Numbered from the stretch's first letter, positions 8,168 through 16,691 are shown. The stretch: DNA of 64,000 nucleotides from an uncultured Pelagibacteraceae bacterium (GCA_902564245.1 CACFAF010000003.1:1-64000); one strand, 5' to 3'. Program-made: numbers and translations. The notes: generated by a model from the sequence alone, not told the origin.

Positions 8168-9825
8168 TAATTTTCTTTTATCATATCATTTTTCATTTCA
8201 TCTCCAAAATACTTTAGTATATTCATTATAGGAGTAGGTATTGCACCACATAAGGCGCATAAACAACCTTTTTTCATTGTTACTAACAATTCATTAAGTA
8301 GTTTTAGGGGGATTTTGGATGTTTTATTTTTTAATTGATCAAACATCTCTTTTCCTCTGTAAGAACCGAGTCTTCCAGGAAAACATTTTCCACATGATTC
8401 TTCTGCAGTAAATTCAAATAAATGATGAATATAATCAACCATAGGAAAATCTTTTGGTATACTTACTATGCTTGCATGCCCCAACATAAAACCAGCTGCT
8501 GTAAATTCCTGAAAATCAAGGTTTAATTTTTCAACTTCTTTTATAGGTATCACTCCTCCCAAAGGTCCTCCAACTTGCAAAGCTTTTATGGGTTCTTTAA
8601 ATCCTCCACCTATATCATGTAAAACTTTTTTCATTGGTGTTCCCATTTCAATTTCATAAACACCTGGATTATTAAAAAAACTGTCAAGACAAACTAACTT
8701 TGTACCAGCTGATTTTTTATTTCCTATGGCAGAAAATTTTTCAGATCCATTTATTAGAATTCCAGTTGTTGCTGCAAGAGTTTCCACATTATTAACAACA
8801 GTAGGTTTTTTATACAATCCTTCGGTAACAGGGAAGGGAGGCCTGACATCAACTTCAGCTCTTCTACCTTCTATAGACGCGATTAATGCAGTTTCCTCTC
8901 CACATATATATGCTCCTTGACCGATACATATATTTAAATCAAAAGAAAATTTTGTTCCAAGAATATTATTTCCAAGCATGCCTTCATTTTTTAATAAGTT
9001 AATTGAAGCATTTAAAGCTTCAATTGATTTAGGATACTCGCCCCTTATATATAAAACTCCTTCATCACTTCCAATAACATAGCCACAAATAATCATGCCA
9101 AATATTACCTTTAAAGGTTGGTCTTCTAGCAAATATCTATCTGAATAAGCTCCAGAATCACCTTCATCTGCATTGCAAATAACATATTTTTTTTCTGATT
9201 TTGCTTTACTACAAAAGTCCCATTTCATTCCAGTTGGAAAACCAGCGCCACCTCTACCAGTTAAATTTGAATCTAAAAGAGATTTAATTATTTCTTGTTT
9301 GTCAGTATTTATAAATTTTACTAAATGTTTTTTAAACTTATCAAGATCTGAAGTCTCATCATCCATTAAAAAACTTGTTGAAGCAAAGCTCTTTGAAAAA
9401 AATTTTTCTTGCTCTAAATCTTTACCTTTAATTATATCATCAATTTTATTTATGTCATTTCCAGCATAGTTTTGCCCATTATAATGGAAAGCATTATTTT
9501 CATAGCAATATCCTAAACAAAACATTTCACCAACTTTATCTTCGCCAAGTTTATCTTTTAATTTTTTCTTTAATGGTTCTTGTGTTCCCGCACACATACA
9601 TGCACTTCCATTACAAACAAAAGCTTTTTTCTCTCTATGCGCAGGTCTTAAAAATTCATAGAAACTCTCAGCCCCATGTAAAGTAGAAACTCCTACATGA
9701 TATTTATCTGCAATCTCTTTCATTCCCTCACCATTTTTGGAATTTAAAGACCTTTCAGATAATTTTTGAAATAAATTATCTTTTAAACCTATTCTTCCAG
9801 ACAATTTGCTTATATTTTTTGACAT
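8167..9825 (-). CDS. fdsB: NAD-dependent formate dehydrogenase, fused gamma-beta subunit (FdsG-FdsB)
   Basis: Diaphorase subunit that passes electrons from FdsA to NAD+. The N-terminal ~140 residues are a thioredoxin-like NuoE/24-kDa domain with [2Fe-2S] ligands in CNGSAC (Cys71, Cys76) and CLGYC (Cys103, Cys107). It is followed by a NuoF/51-kDa domain with FMN/NADH motifs GRGGAGFPTG (about 190), CNADEGDSGAYSDR and GAYICGEETALIASIEGRR, and a C-terminal [4Fe-4S] motif ESCGKCFPGR. In Rhodobacter these are separate FdsG and FdsB proteins; here they are one 552-aa chain. It lies 4 bp after fdhD and overlaps the alpha gene start by one base. Confidence 0.94.
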   Translation of the reverse strand: MSKNISKLSGRIGLKDNLFQKLSERSLNSKNGEGMKEIADKYHVGVSTLHGAESFYEFLRPAHREKKAFVCNGSACMCAGTQEPLKKKLKDKLGEDKVGEMFCLGYCYENNAFHYNGQNYAGNDINKIDDIIKGKDLEQEKFFSKSFASTSFLMDDETSDLDKFKKHLVKFINTDKQEIIKSLLDSNLTGRGGAGFPTGMKWDFCSKAKSEKKYVICNADEGDSGAYSDRYLLEDQPLKVIFGMIICGYVIGSDEGVLYIRGEYPKSIEALNASINLLKNEGMLGNNILGTKFSFDLNICIGQGAYICGEETALIASIEGRRAEVDVRPPFPVTEGLYKKPTVVNNVETLAATTGILINGSEKFSAIGNKKSAGTKLVCLDSFFNNPGVYEIEMGTPMKKVLHDIGGGFKEPIKALQVGGPLGGVIPIKEVEKLNLDFQEFTAAGFMLGHASIVSIPKDFPMVDYIHHLFEFTAEESCGKCFPGRLGSYRGKEMFDQLKNKTSKIPLKLLNELLVTMKKGCLCALCGAIPTPIMNILKYFGDEMKNDMIKEN

Positions 9826-9829
9826 ATAA

Positions 9830-10666
9830 TTAAAATAAAACTCTTTCTTTGTTTGTATATATATTAAAACTACTTTTTTTTACAAAGCCTAATAATGTCA
9901 TGTTAAACCTTTTAGCTAAATCTATTGCAAGACTTGTTGGCGCACCAACACCAGCCATAAGACCAATGTTAGACATTAATCCTTTTTGAATTAATTCAAA
10001 ATTTAATCTTCCAGAACATGCAATAAATTGAGAATGATTATCAATTAGCTTTTCTTTATGTGAGTGACCTATCAGTTTATCTAAAGCATTGTGTCTTCCA
10101 ACGTCCTCTCTTGTTGCAATCACTTTTCCATTCTTATCGATCAAAGAACTTGCATGAATACCACCTGTTTTAGAAAATTCAGACTGTTCGTTTGATAATA
10201 ATTCTGGAGAATTTAAAATAATTTCTTTTTTAATTTTAGGATAAGAGATATCTAATTTATTTTCTTTAATTACTTCAACTGTTTCTAAAGAAGTTTTGCC
10301 ACAAACTCCACATGAAGAATTAGTTATAAAATTTCTTTTTATTTTTTCAATATCAATGTTTTTAGTATTATTTATAGTTGCAACAATTTTATTTTGAATA
10401 TTAAAATCCCCCACTTTTTCTCCTATTTTTTCTATATTTTCTATATCAGAAAAACTTTCTATTATTCTTTCATTAAATAGGAAGCCAGATATTAAATCTT
10501 CATCATTTCCTGGAGTTCTCATTGTGATTGATAATTGATTGTTTACCCACTTTTCATCAATCTTATATTTAAGACTCATTTCAAGAGGCTCTTCTACAGA
10601 AACAAAATCTTTTATTTCCTCTTTAGAACCATCTTTTAATTTTATAACATTATATTTTATATCCAT
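9830..10666 (-). CDS. fdhD: Formate dehydrogenase accessory sulfurtransferase FdhD
   Basis: Sulfur carrier that passes sulfur from a cysteine desulfurase to the molybdenum cofactor of formate dehydrogenase, needed for activity. The key redox/transfer motif is visible as SSCGVCGK (Cys119, Cys122). Other family landmarks are NEPLEMSLK-like VEEPLEMSLKY near the N-terminus, the TREDVGRHNALDKLIG block and ACSGRLNFELIQK. The 278-aa length is normal. It lies between the HPP gene and the two formate dehydrogenase structural genes with gaps of only 4-7 bp, fixing its target as the neighbouring FdsA. Confidence 0.95.
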   Translation of the reverse strand: MDIKYNVIKLKDGSKEEIKDFVSVEEPLEMSLKYKIDEKWVNNQLSITMRTPGNDEDLISGFLFNERIIESFSDIENIEKIGEKVGDFNIQNKIVATINNTKNIDIEKIKRNFITNSSCGVCGKTSLETVEVIKENKLDISYPKIKKEIILNSPELLSNEQSEFSKTGGIHASSLIDKNGKVIATREDVGRHNALDKLIGHSHKEKLIDNHSQFIACSGRLNFELIQKGLMSNIGLMAGVGAPTSLAIDLAKRFNMTLLGFVKKSSFNIYTNKERVLF

Positions 10667-10673
10667 TTAAAAA

Positions 10674-11138
10674 TTACAAAGGGTATTTTTTTTTTAAAAT
10701 AAATCGATTTAAAACTACTCCAAAAATTAAAACAATAATAGTGCCTGAAATAATTGGATTTATTATATAATCTAAAGATACACTGCCCATTATTACAATT
10801 ATGGGATTACCTCCTGCTGGAGGATGAGTTATATTTAAAAGAATCATTAATGTTACACCCACTCCAACTGCCATAGGCAAATTAATATATAAAGGCAAAG
10901 GAATAAAATATAGAACAAATGCTCCAACCAAGGATGTTATTAAATGACCAAAAAAAATATTTTTTGGTTGAGCAAATGGACTTTCGGGATATCCATAGAG
11001 TAAAACCATAGTAGAGCCGAAAGAAGCTATTAAGAAAATTCCAAATTCTGTTTTATATGTAAGAAAAGTTAATACACCAATTGTAATTGCAGAAAAAAAT
11101 CCAGCTAACAAAGCCTTTATAAGATGAGCATTATTCAT
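10674..11138 (-). CDS. HPP family membrane protein
   Basis: Small integral membrane protein (154 aa) with four or five hydrophobic segments and the diagnostic HPPAGGNP motif near residue 105. HPP proteins are poorly characterised; members in cyanobacteria and plant chloroplasts have been reported as nitrite transporters. Here it sits inside the formate dehydrogenase operon, overlapping the IscU-like gene by 8 bp and 7 bp ahead of fdhD. A role in moving formate or a similar small anion across the membrane is my inference from that position. Domain call is firm, function is not. Confidence 0.85.
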   Translation of the reverse strand: MNNAHLIKALLAGFFSAITIGVLTFLTYKTEFGIFLIASFGSTMVLLYGYPESPFAQPKNIFFGHLITSLVGAFVLYFIPLPLYINLPMAVGVGVTLMILLNITHPPAGGNPIIVIMGSVSLDYIINPIISGTIIVLIFGVVLNRFILKKKYPL

Positions 11139-11538
11139 TTTTTAATTTTAATGCTTTTGAAACTGCTTTAAAAGGTAATAACAAACATTCTTTTCTAGCG
11201 ATATTTTTTTTATCACAAATTTGTCTAAAAACATTCCATTCTTTAGGAATGTTTGCAAAATTATCTTTAAAAAAGTTTTCAATTGTATTTGATAAATTTT
11301 TTATACTTTCTACAGATTTATTAATTGAAGTACTTGATAAAAGACTTGCAGATGCCTGGCAATACACACATGATTTACACTGATAACCAAAGTCTATAAT
11401 TTTATTTTCTTTAACTTTTAAGCTTATTTCCATTTCATCTCCACAAATAGGGTTTTTCTCTACCGCTTTATGGGTGTGATCTTTAATTATTTTATTATTT
11501 TCAGTATTTGAAGCAATTTGTAAAATTTCTAAATCCAT
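11131..11538 (-). CDS. IscU/NifU-like iron-sulfur scaffold protein
   Basis: Predicted [Fe-S] assembly scaffold, first gene of the formate dehydrogenase operon. The three scaffold cysteines are recognisable in NPICGDEM (about residue 32), in CKSCVYCQASASLLS (the SC aligns with the conserved GC of IscU/SufU), and in RKECLLLP near the C-terminus. Two additional cysteines flank the middle one, giving C-K-S-C-V-Y-C, which ordinary IscU lacks. FdsA plus FdsB carry at least seven clusters by motif count, so a dedicated scaffold makes sense, although this partnership is inferred from position. Divergent from mobA. Confidence 0.8.
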   Translation of the reverse strand: MDLEILQIASNTENNKIIKDHTHKAVEKNPICGDEMEISLKVKENKIIDFGYQCKSCVYCQASASLLSSTSINKSVESIKNLSNTIENFFKDNFANIPKEWNVFRQICDKKNIARKECLLLPFKAVSKALKLKNE

Positions 11539-11582
11539 TTTAAATTCTTTAAATAAACAATTAATGTTTTATATTTCTTTTG

Positions 11583-12206
11583 ATGACTGAAAACAACATT
11601 CTAGGCATAATCTTAGCAGGGGGCAAATCTAGCAGATTTGGTAAAGATAAATCTACTGTAAAATTAGGCAGTAAAACTTTATTAGACCACACTATAAGTA
11701 AGATAGAAAATGAATTTGATGAAATATTAGTGATTTCAAATAATGAAGAATACAGTTTTAAAAACAAGAAAATTCATACCGTAAAAGATTGTTTAGAAGG
11801 ACAGCTTGGACCATTAGTCGGAATTCTTACAGCGATGAAATGGGTTAAAAAAAATAATAAAAATTATAAATGGATAGCTTCATTTCCATGTGACACACCC
11901 TTTTTTGATATTAAATTGATAAGTGAGTTAAAAACAAAAATTCAAGAAACATCAAAAAAACTTATCTTTTTAAATAGTAATAAAAAAAGACATAATATAT
12001 TTGGTTTATGGTCTATAGAATTGATGAAAACTTTAGAACATGATTTAATTAAAAAAAATTTTAGAAAAGTGGAAGATTGGGCTAATAAGATTGGAACAAA
12101 TATAATTTATATAGAGAATAAAAAATTTGATCAATTTTTTAATATAAATACAAAAGAAGACTTTGAAGAAGCAAAAAAAATATTAAAAGAATATAAATAT
12201 GATTAG
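11583..12206 (+). CDS. mobA: Molybdenum cofactor guanylyltransferase MobA
   Basis: Transfers GMP from GTP to molybdopterin, producing the MGD form of the cofactor; the bis-MGD formate dehydrogenase next door requires it. The nucleotide-binding loop ILAGGKSSRFGKDKS is right after the start, and FPCDTPFF supplies the metal-binding Asp region. The track begins at a TTG at 11580; the ATG at 11583 is a better start and loses one residue only. The 3' end overlaps moeA by 8 bp, so the two form an operon divergent from the formate dehydrogenase cluster. Confidence 0.92.
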   Translation: MTENNILGIILAGGKSSRFGKDKSTVKLGSKTLLDHTISKIENEFDEILVISNNEEYSFKNKKIHTVKDCLEGQLGPLVGILTAMKWVKKNNKNYKWIASFPCDTPFFDIKLISELKTKIQETSKKLIFLNSNKKRHNIFGLWSIELMKTLEHDLIKKNFRKVEDWANKIGTNIIYIENKKFDQFFNINTKEDFEEAKKILKEYKYD

Positions 12207-13452
12207 TTATAAAATAGCACTAAGTAAATTGTCTAAATCTAAGATTAAAATAGGAAATGAAAAAATTTATTCATTTAAATCTTTAAATAGAGTTTGTGCT
12301 ACAAATATTTATTCTCCAGTAAATTATCCTTCTAGCAACAATACAGCATTTGATGGTTATGCAGTTAATTCTAAAGAAACAATAGGTATTAATTTTAAAA
12401 GATTTAAAAGATTTAAAATTTTAAAAACCCTAGCTGCTGGAGATAATCCTAAAATTAAAAAAATTAAAAAATATCAAACAATAGAAGTTACTACTGGTGC
12501 TTTGATTAATAAACCTTTTGATACAGTAATCCCTATTGAAAATATTATATTTCATCCTAGTAAAAAAAATAAGAAATATATTTTAATAAATAAGAGAATA
12601 AAAAAAAATCAATATATAAGATATTGTGGTTCTGATTTTAAAAAAAAAGAATTAATCATATCTAAAGGCAAAATTATTGAACCTTCACATATTTTAGCTT
12701 TTAAAAGTTTAGGTATTGAAAAAATTTTAGTTAAAAAAAAACCAAATGTACTATTTTTTTCAACGGGTAATGAAATTACAGAAAAAAAAAATATTAAAGA
12801 TTGGAAAGTAAGAAATTCTAATAGTTATTACATAAAATCTTTATCAAATAACTTTTTAATTAATTATAAAGATGGAGGTATTTTAAGAGATAAAGACTCT
12901 AAAATTTTTGAAAAGATATTAAAAAAAAACTTCTTAACAAAAATTGATATAATAATTACTTGTGGGGCAGTTTCAGCAGGTAAATTTGATTTTGTACCAA
13001 ATGTTCTAAAAAAATTTAAGTTATCAAATTTTTTTAAAGATGTTGCAATTAGACCAGGTAAACCAGTAATGTTTTCCAAATTTAAAAATAAAGAAAAAGC
13101 TTTTTTTGGTTTACCAGGAAATCCTATTTCTACAGCAGCTTGCTTTAGATTTTTTATTTATCCATATATTTCAAATATATTAGGAATAAAAAAAGAAAAA
13201 TATTTTAAGGCTCGTTTAAAAAATAACTTTAAAAAGAAAAAAAACTTCACCAGATTCCTTAAAGCAAAACTTGCCTCAACTTCAGATGGAAAGTTAGAAA
13301 TTGAAGTTTTAAAAGGACAAGAGTCTTTTAGGATAAAATCCTTCGTCAAATCAAACGTATGGGCAGTTTTTAGATCAGGGCAATCAACTTTTAGAAAAGG
13401 GCAACTTATAGAATGTCATTTAGCTGCTGGACCCAACAAAGATTTACTTTAA
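12199..13452 (+). CDS. moeA: Molybdopterin molybdenumtransferase MoeA
   Basis: Inserts molybdate into adenylylated molybdopterin. Landmarks are NTAFDGYAVNS near residue 50 (family consensus S-x-M-DG-YA), the TTGALI strand, FFSTGNEI, and the MoCF-like segment ITCGAVSAGKFDFVPNVL with RPGKPVMF and GLPGNPIST further on. The usual MDG is FDG here. It is very Lys-rich, in keeping with high A+T. Length 417 aa is normal. It overlaps mobA by 8 bp; 54 bp separate it from the following permease gene, so a new promoter there is possible. Confidence 0.93.
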   Translation: MISYKIALSKLSKSKIKIGNEKIYSFKSLNRVCATNIYSPVNYPSSNNTAFDGYAVNSKETIGINFKRFKRFKILKTLAAGDNPKIKKIKKYQTIEVTTGALINKPFDTVIPIENIIFHPSKKNKKYILINKRIKKNQYIRYCGSDFKKKELIISKGKIIEPSHILAFKSLGIEKILVKKKPNVLFFSTGNEITEKKNIKDWKVRNSNSYYIKSLSNNFLINYKDGGILRDKDSKIFEKILKKNFLTKIDIIITCGAVSAGKFDFVPNVLKKFKLSNFFKDVAIRPGKPVMFSKFKNKEKAFFGLPGNPISTAACFRFFIYPYISNILGIKKEKYFKARLKNNFKKKKNFTRFLKAKLASTSDGKLEIEVLKGQESFRIKSFVKSNVWAVFRSGQSTFRKGQLIECHLAAGPNKDLL

Positions 13453-13506
13453 TAAAATATGATTATTTGTATTGTAGTGAACATAATTTCACATTAAATA
13501 GCTCAA

Positions 13507-14415
13507 ATGATCGAGTTAAAGAACGAAAAGATAGCAATCCCAGTCGTCCTAGTAGCTGGATTGCTTTGGTCTTTTGGTCCATTAGTCGTAAGATATATGG
13601 ACGAGCCTAATCTAGTTCCATGGCAATATTTACTTACAAGAGGCATTACGATTTTTATTATTTTAAATATTTATTTATTTTTTGAAGAAGGAATAAATTT
13701 TTATAAAAATTATTTTAAAATAGGTATATCCGGATTAATAGGGGGAGCTGGTTTAGGAATTGCCATGATAACTTTTATCTGGTCAATAACTAATACAAGT
13801 GCAGCAATTACATTACTATGTTTAGCTGGAATGCCATTTATCACAGCTTTATTAGGTTTTCTATTTTTAAAAGAAAAAATTTCATTTAATGTATGGATTG
13901 CAATTTTTATTGCCTGTATTGGAATAATTATAATGGCCTTAGGCACCACCGATAATAAGGGATCAATTATAGGCTTATTTTTTGGTATATTATCTGCAAC
14001 TGGTTTTTCTGTATTTTCTGTGTCTTTGAGGTGGCGTAAAGAAACACCAAAATTTACTACAGTTGCTTTTGCAGGAATCTTCTGTGCAATTGTATCTTCA
14101 ATAATTTTATTATCTAATGGTAGTAGTCTAATCTCTTCAAGTCATAATGAAGGATTGTTTGCTATTCATGGCACATTAGTTTGTTTAGGATTGATTCTTT
14201 ATTCAATTGGATCTAAAGCAATTCCTGCTGCTGAACTTACCTTGCTTTCACTTACAGAGGTGATTGGTGGAATTTTTTGGGTTTGGTTACCTTTACTTGG
14301 AATAAATGAAGTACCTACCAACAATACTATAATCGGTGGTTTTTTGATATTTATGTCATTAATTTATTATAGCTTAACAATTAAAACAAATAGAAGATTT
14401 ATAGCTTTAAATTAA
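13507..14415 (+). CDS. DMT-superfamily (EamA) permease
   Basis: Ten-helix drug/metabolite transporter type protein, 302 aa, with two EamA repeats, each about five hydrophobic segments. Conserved patches are WSFGPLVVRYMDEPNLVPWQ at the start, NTSAAITLLCLAGMPFITALLGFLFLKEKI closing the first repeat, and PAAELTLLSLTEVIGGIFWVWL in the second. The substrate is not predictable. It ends 17 bp before the glycine amidinotransferase gene, so the pair is likely co-transcribed; uptake or export of an arginine- or guanidino-type metabolite would fit but is only inference. A second DMT permease lies at 21155. Confidence 0.88.
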   Translation: MIELKNEKIAIPVVLVAGLLWSFGPLVVRYMDEPNLVPWQYLLTRGITIFIILNIYLFFEEGINFYKNYFKIGISGLIGGAGLGIAMITFIWSITNTSAAITLLCLAGMPFITALLGFLFLKEKISFNVWIAIFIACIGIIIMALGTTDNKGSIIGLFFGILSATGFSVFSVSLRWRKETPKFTTVAFAGIFCAIVSSIILLSNGSSLISSSHNEGLFAIHGTLVCLGLILYSIGSKAIPAAELTLLSLTEVIGGIFWVWLPLLGINEVPTNNTIIGGFLIFMSLIYYSLTIKTNRRFIALN

Positions 14416-14432
14416 ATCAAAATTAAAACTAA

Positions 14433-15548
14433 ATGAGCACACAAAAAGTAATAGTTAATAGTTGGAACGAATGGGATCCTTTAAAACATGTAATTGTTGG
14501 AAAGGCTGATGGTTGTTGTATTCCAGCACCAGAGCCAGCTCTAGATGCAAAAGTACCGGAAGATTCTGATATGAAAGGTCAATATGGCCCTAGAACAAAA
14601 GATACAGTTGATAAAGCAAATGAGCTTTTAGATAATTTTTCAAACATGCTACAAAAAAGAGGAATAAAAGTAGATAGACCTAATCCAATCGATTTTAATC
14701 AAGAAGTATCAACTCCAGACTGGAAAACCAAGAGCATGTTTGGATGTATGCCTGCTAGAGACGTTATTCTAACAGTTGGCAATGAAATGTTAGAAGCAAC
14801 AATGAGTTATAGATGTAGATGGTTTGAATATTTAAACTATAGGCCTTTAATCCAAAAATACTATAATTCAGATCCAAATATGAAACATGAGTCTGCTCCA
14901 AAACCAAGACTTACTGATGCTGATTATAGAAAAGATTATCTTTCAGATAAGATCGGAGACCAAAAAAGACTCGAGTGGACTGAAAAAAAATTTTTTGTAA
15001 CAACAGAGGAAGAACCTCTTTTTGATGCTGCTGATATTTTAAGATTTGGCAAAGACTTAATTGTTCAACATGGTTTTACAACAAATTTAAAAGGTATAGA
15101 TTGGCTAAGAAGACATTATAAAAACCATAGAGTTCATGCAGTAAATTTTCCAGGAGATCCTTACCCAATTCATATAGATGCAACTTTTACTCCTATTAAA
15201 CCAGGTTTAATAATAAATAATCCCCAGAGAAGATTACCAAAAGAACAAAGAAAACTTTTTGAAGATAATGACTGGAAAATAATTGACTCAGCTCAACCTG
15301 CACATAATTCTCCACCGCCATTATGTTATTCTTCAGTTTGGTTATCAATGAATATTTTGGTTTTAGATCCAAAAACTGTATGTGTGGAAAAGAGCGAGGT
15401 TTATCAAGCTGAACAATTAGATAAGTTAGGTATGGAAGTTTTACCCGTAGATCTAAGAGATGCTTATGCATTTGGAGGTGGGTTACATTGTTGTACAGCA
15501 GACGTTTATAGAGAAGGAGATTGTAAAGATTATTTTCCAAAACAATAA
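14433..15548 (+). CDS. Glycine amidinotransferase-like protein (arginine:glycine amidinotransferase family)
   Basis: Member of the amidinotransferase branch of the pentein fold, which moves the amidino group of arginine to glycine (giving guanidinoacetate) or to a related amine. Typical opening VNSWNEWDPLKHVIVG. Active-site elements visible are the CMPARDVILTVGNEMLEATMSYRCRW region, HIDATFTPIKPG (catalytic His) and the C-terminal GGGLHCCTADVYREGDC (catalytic Cys). Length 371 aa matches AGAT-like enzymes. The acceptor substrate is uncertain; cyanobacterial toxin amidinotransferases share the fold. It follows a permease gene closely. Confidence 0.87.
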   Translation: MSTQKVIVNSWNEWDPLKHVIVGKADGCCIPAPEPALDAKVPEDSDMKGQYGPRTKDTVDKANELLDNFSNMLQKRGIKVDRPNPIDFNQEVSTPDWKTKSMFGCMPARDVILTVGNEMLEATMSYRCRWFEYLNYRPLIQKYYNSDPNMKHESAPKPRLTDADYRKDYLSDKIGDQKRLEWTEKKFFVTTEEEPLFDAADILRFGKDLIVQHGFTTNLKGIDWLRRHYKNHRVHAVNFPGDPYPIHIDATFTPIKPGLIINNPQRRLPKEQRKLFEDNDWKIIDSAQPAHNSPPPLCYSSVWLSMNILVLDPKTVCVEKSEVYQAEQLDKLGMEVLPVDLRDAYAFGGGLHCCTADVYREGDCKDYFPKQ

Positions 15549-15571
15549 TTAGAATTAAAGCTTTTAAAAAA

Positions 15572-15799
15572 TTAATTAGGATTTTCTTTAAGAAATTGAA
15601 TATACTTTAAAACTTCATCAAATTTTTCATCTGGTATATCTTTATAACTCGCTTGAAATTTATCTTTTACACATAAAGCAACATGTGCATAGGGATTTCT
15701 TCCTTTTGGGTGATTTGGGTGGTCTGGCAGTTGTCCTTGTAAATAATCACCAGCTTCCTGAATAATTTTCCAGAGTTTACTTGTGTTTTCTTTGTTCAT
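15572..15799 (-). CDS. Small conserved-looking protein with ORF6C-like C-terminal motif
   Basis: A 75-aa protein that I accept as real: it fills the gap between two genes, has an AAAG-rich ribosome-binding stretch (AGAAAGAAAGG) just before its ATG, and has balanced composition rather than the I/K/N bias of shadow frames. The C-terminal YKDIPDEKFDEVLKYIQFLKE strongly recalls the ORF6C helix pair of phage-type regulators (pattern Y-x-D-I-P...F-D-x-A-L-x-F-I). The middle HPNHPKGRNPYAHVAL is His/Pro-rich. Function unknown; convergent with the amidinotransferase and divergent from the MOSC gene. Confidence 0.7.
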   Translation of the reverse strand: MNKENTSKLWKIIQEAGDYLQGQLPDHPNHPKGRNPYAHVALCVKDKFQASYKDIPDEKFDEVLKYIQFLKENPN

Positions 15800-15848
15800 A
15801 ACCTTTCTTTCTGATATATCTAAAAATATAGATATAAATATAAGATAT

Positions 15849-16628
15849 ATGACAGGAAATATTATTTCTATAAACTATTGTCCGGTAAAATCACTATCTT
15901 TTCAAAGTGTTGAGTCATGTAATATTAAGAAGGATTTAGGCATATCGATGGATAGAATTTTTGCGTTTTCAAGAAGCGTTGATCAAGAAAGTGCAAAATT
16001 GATGGAAAAGAATCCTCAACAAAGAAAATTAAATAATTTTTTAACATTAAAAAATACACCAGTTTTAAATAAATATAATTTTATCTATGAACAAAATAAA
16101 TTAACTTTAAAACTTAATGATAAAGAAATAATTTCAATATCAATAGATAATAAAGATCAAAGATTATTACTTTCAAAAAAATTAATAGAATTAGAAAATA
16201 TGATTAAAGATCCTATTTTTTTATTACAAAATGAAAAGTTTCCTTTTTATGACACTTCAAATTCAAATAAAATTTTTAATTCAATGTCTCTAATCAACAT
16301 TAATAGTATTAAAGATTTTGAAAAAAAAATAACTCAAAAAGTTGAATTTCAAAGATTTAGAGGAAATTTTTATATTGATGGTATTGATGCTTGGGAAGAG
16401 AGAAATTGGATTGGCAAAACTATAAGCATCAATAACATTTCTTTTAAGGTCGAAAAAAATATACCTAGATGCGTTGCAATTAATCTAAAACCCAAAACAG
16501 ATGATAATGGATTAAAATTACTCAATTTATTAAAGAAAACTTATAATCATTTTGATATGGGTATTTATTTAACTGCTTTAAATGACGGTGAAATAAAGGT
16601 AGGCAACAAGATAAACCTAAATCAATAA
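15849..16628 (+). CDS. MOSC domain protein (YcbX/mARC-like)
   Basis: Two-domain protein: an N-terminal MOSC beta-barrel (ISINYCPVKSLSFQSVESC, residues 5-60) and a MOSC domain with RFRGNFYIDG...WEERNWIGKTISI and the conserved cofactor-binding Cys in PRCVAINLKP. MOSC proteins bind sulfurated molybdenum cofactor and, in YcbX/mARC, reduce N-hydroxylated compounds. There is no C-terminal ferredoxin domain, so an external reductase would be needed. I start it at the ATG at 15849; the track start at 15783 overlaps the divergent small gene and adds a non-conserved leader. About 259 aa. It fits the molybdenum theme of the region. Confidence 0.83.
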   Translation: MTGNIISINYCPVKSLSFQSVESCNIKKDLGISMDRIFAFSRSVDQESAKLMEKNPQQRKLNNFLTLKNTPVLNKYNFIYEQNKLTLKLNDKEIISISIDNKDQRLLLSKKLIELENMIKDPIFLLQNEKFPFYDTSNSNKIFNSMSLININSIKDFEKKITQKVEFQRFRGNFYIDGIDAWEERNWIGKTISINNISFKVEKNIPRCVAINLKPKTDDNGLKLLNLLKKTYNHFDMGIYLTALNDGEIKVGNKINLNQ

Positions 16629-16691
16629 TTTTAGTTTTTAATCAACTTGTGATTGAAATATTTCCTACTTTACAAAAAAATTCAATCCTGT

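Noticed and set aside
13413-13610. 65-aa plus-strand ORF
   Set aside because: Shadow frame across the end of moeA and start of the DMT permease; no family resemblance.
15196-15540. 114-aa minus-strand ORF
   Set aside because: Antisense shadow of the amidinotransferase gene with Leu/Tyr-rich composition and no motif.
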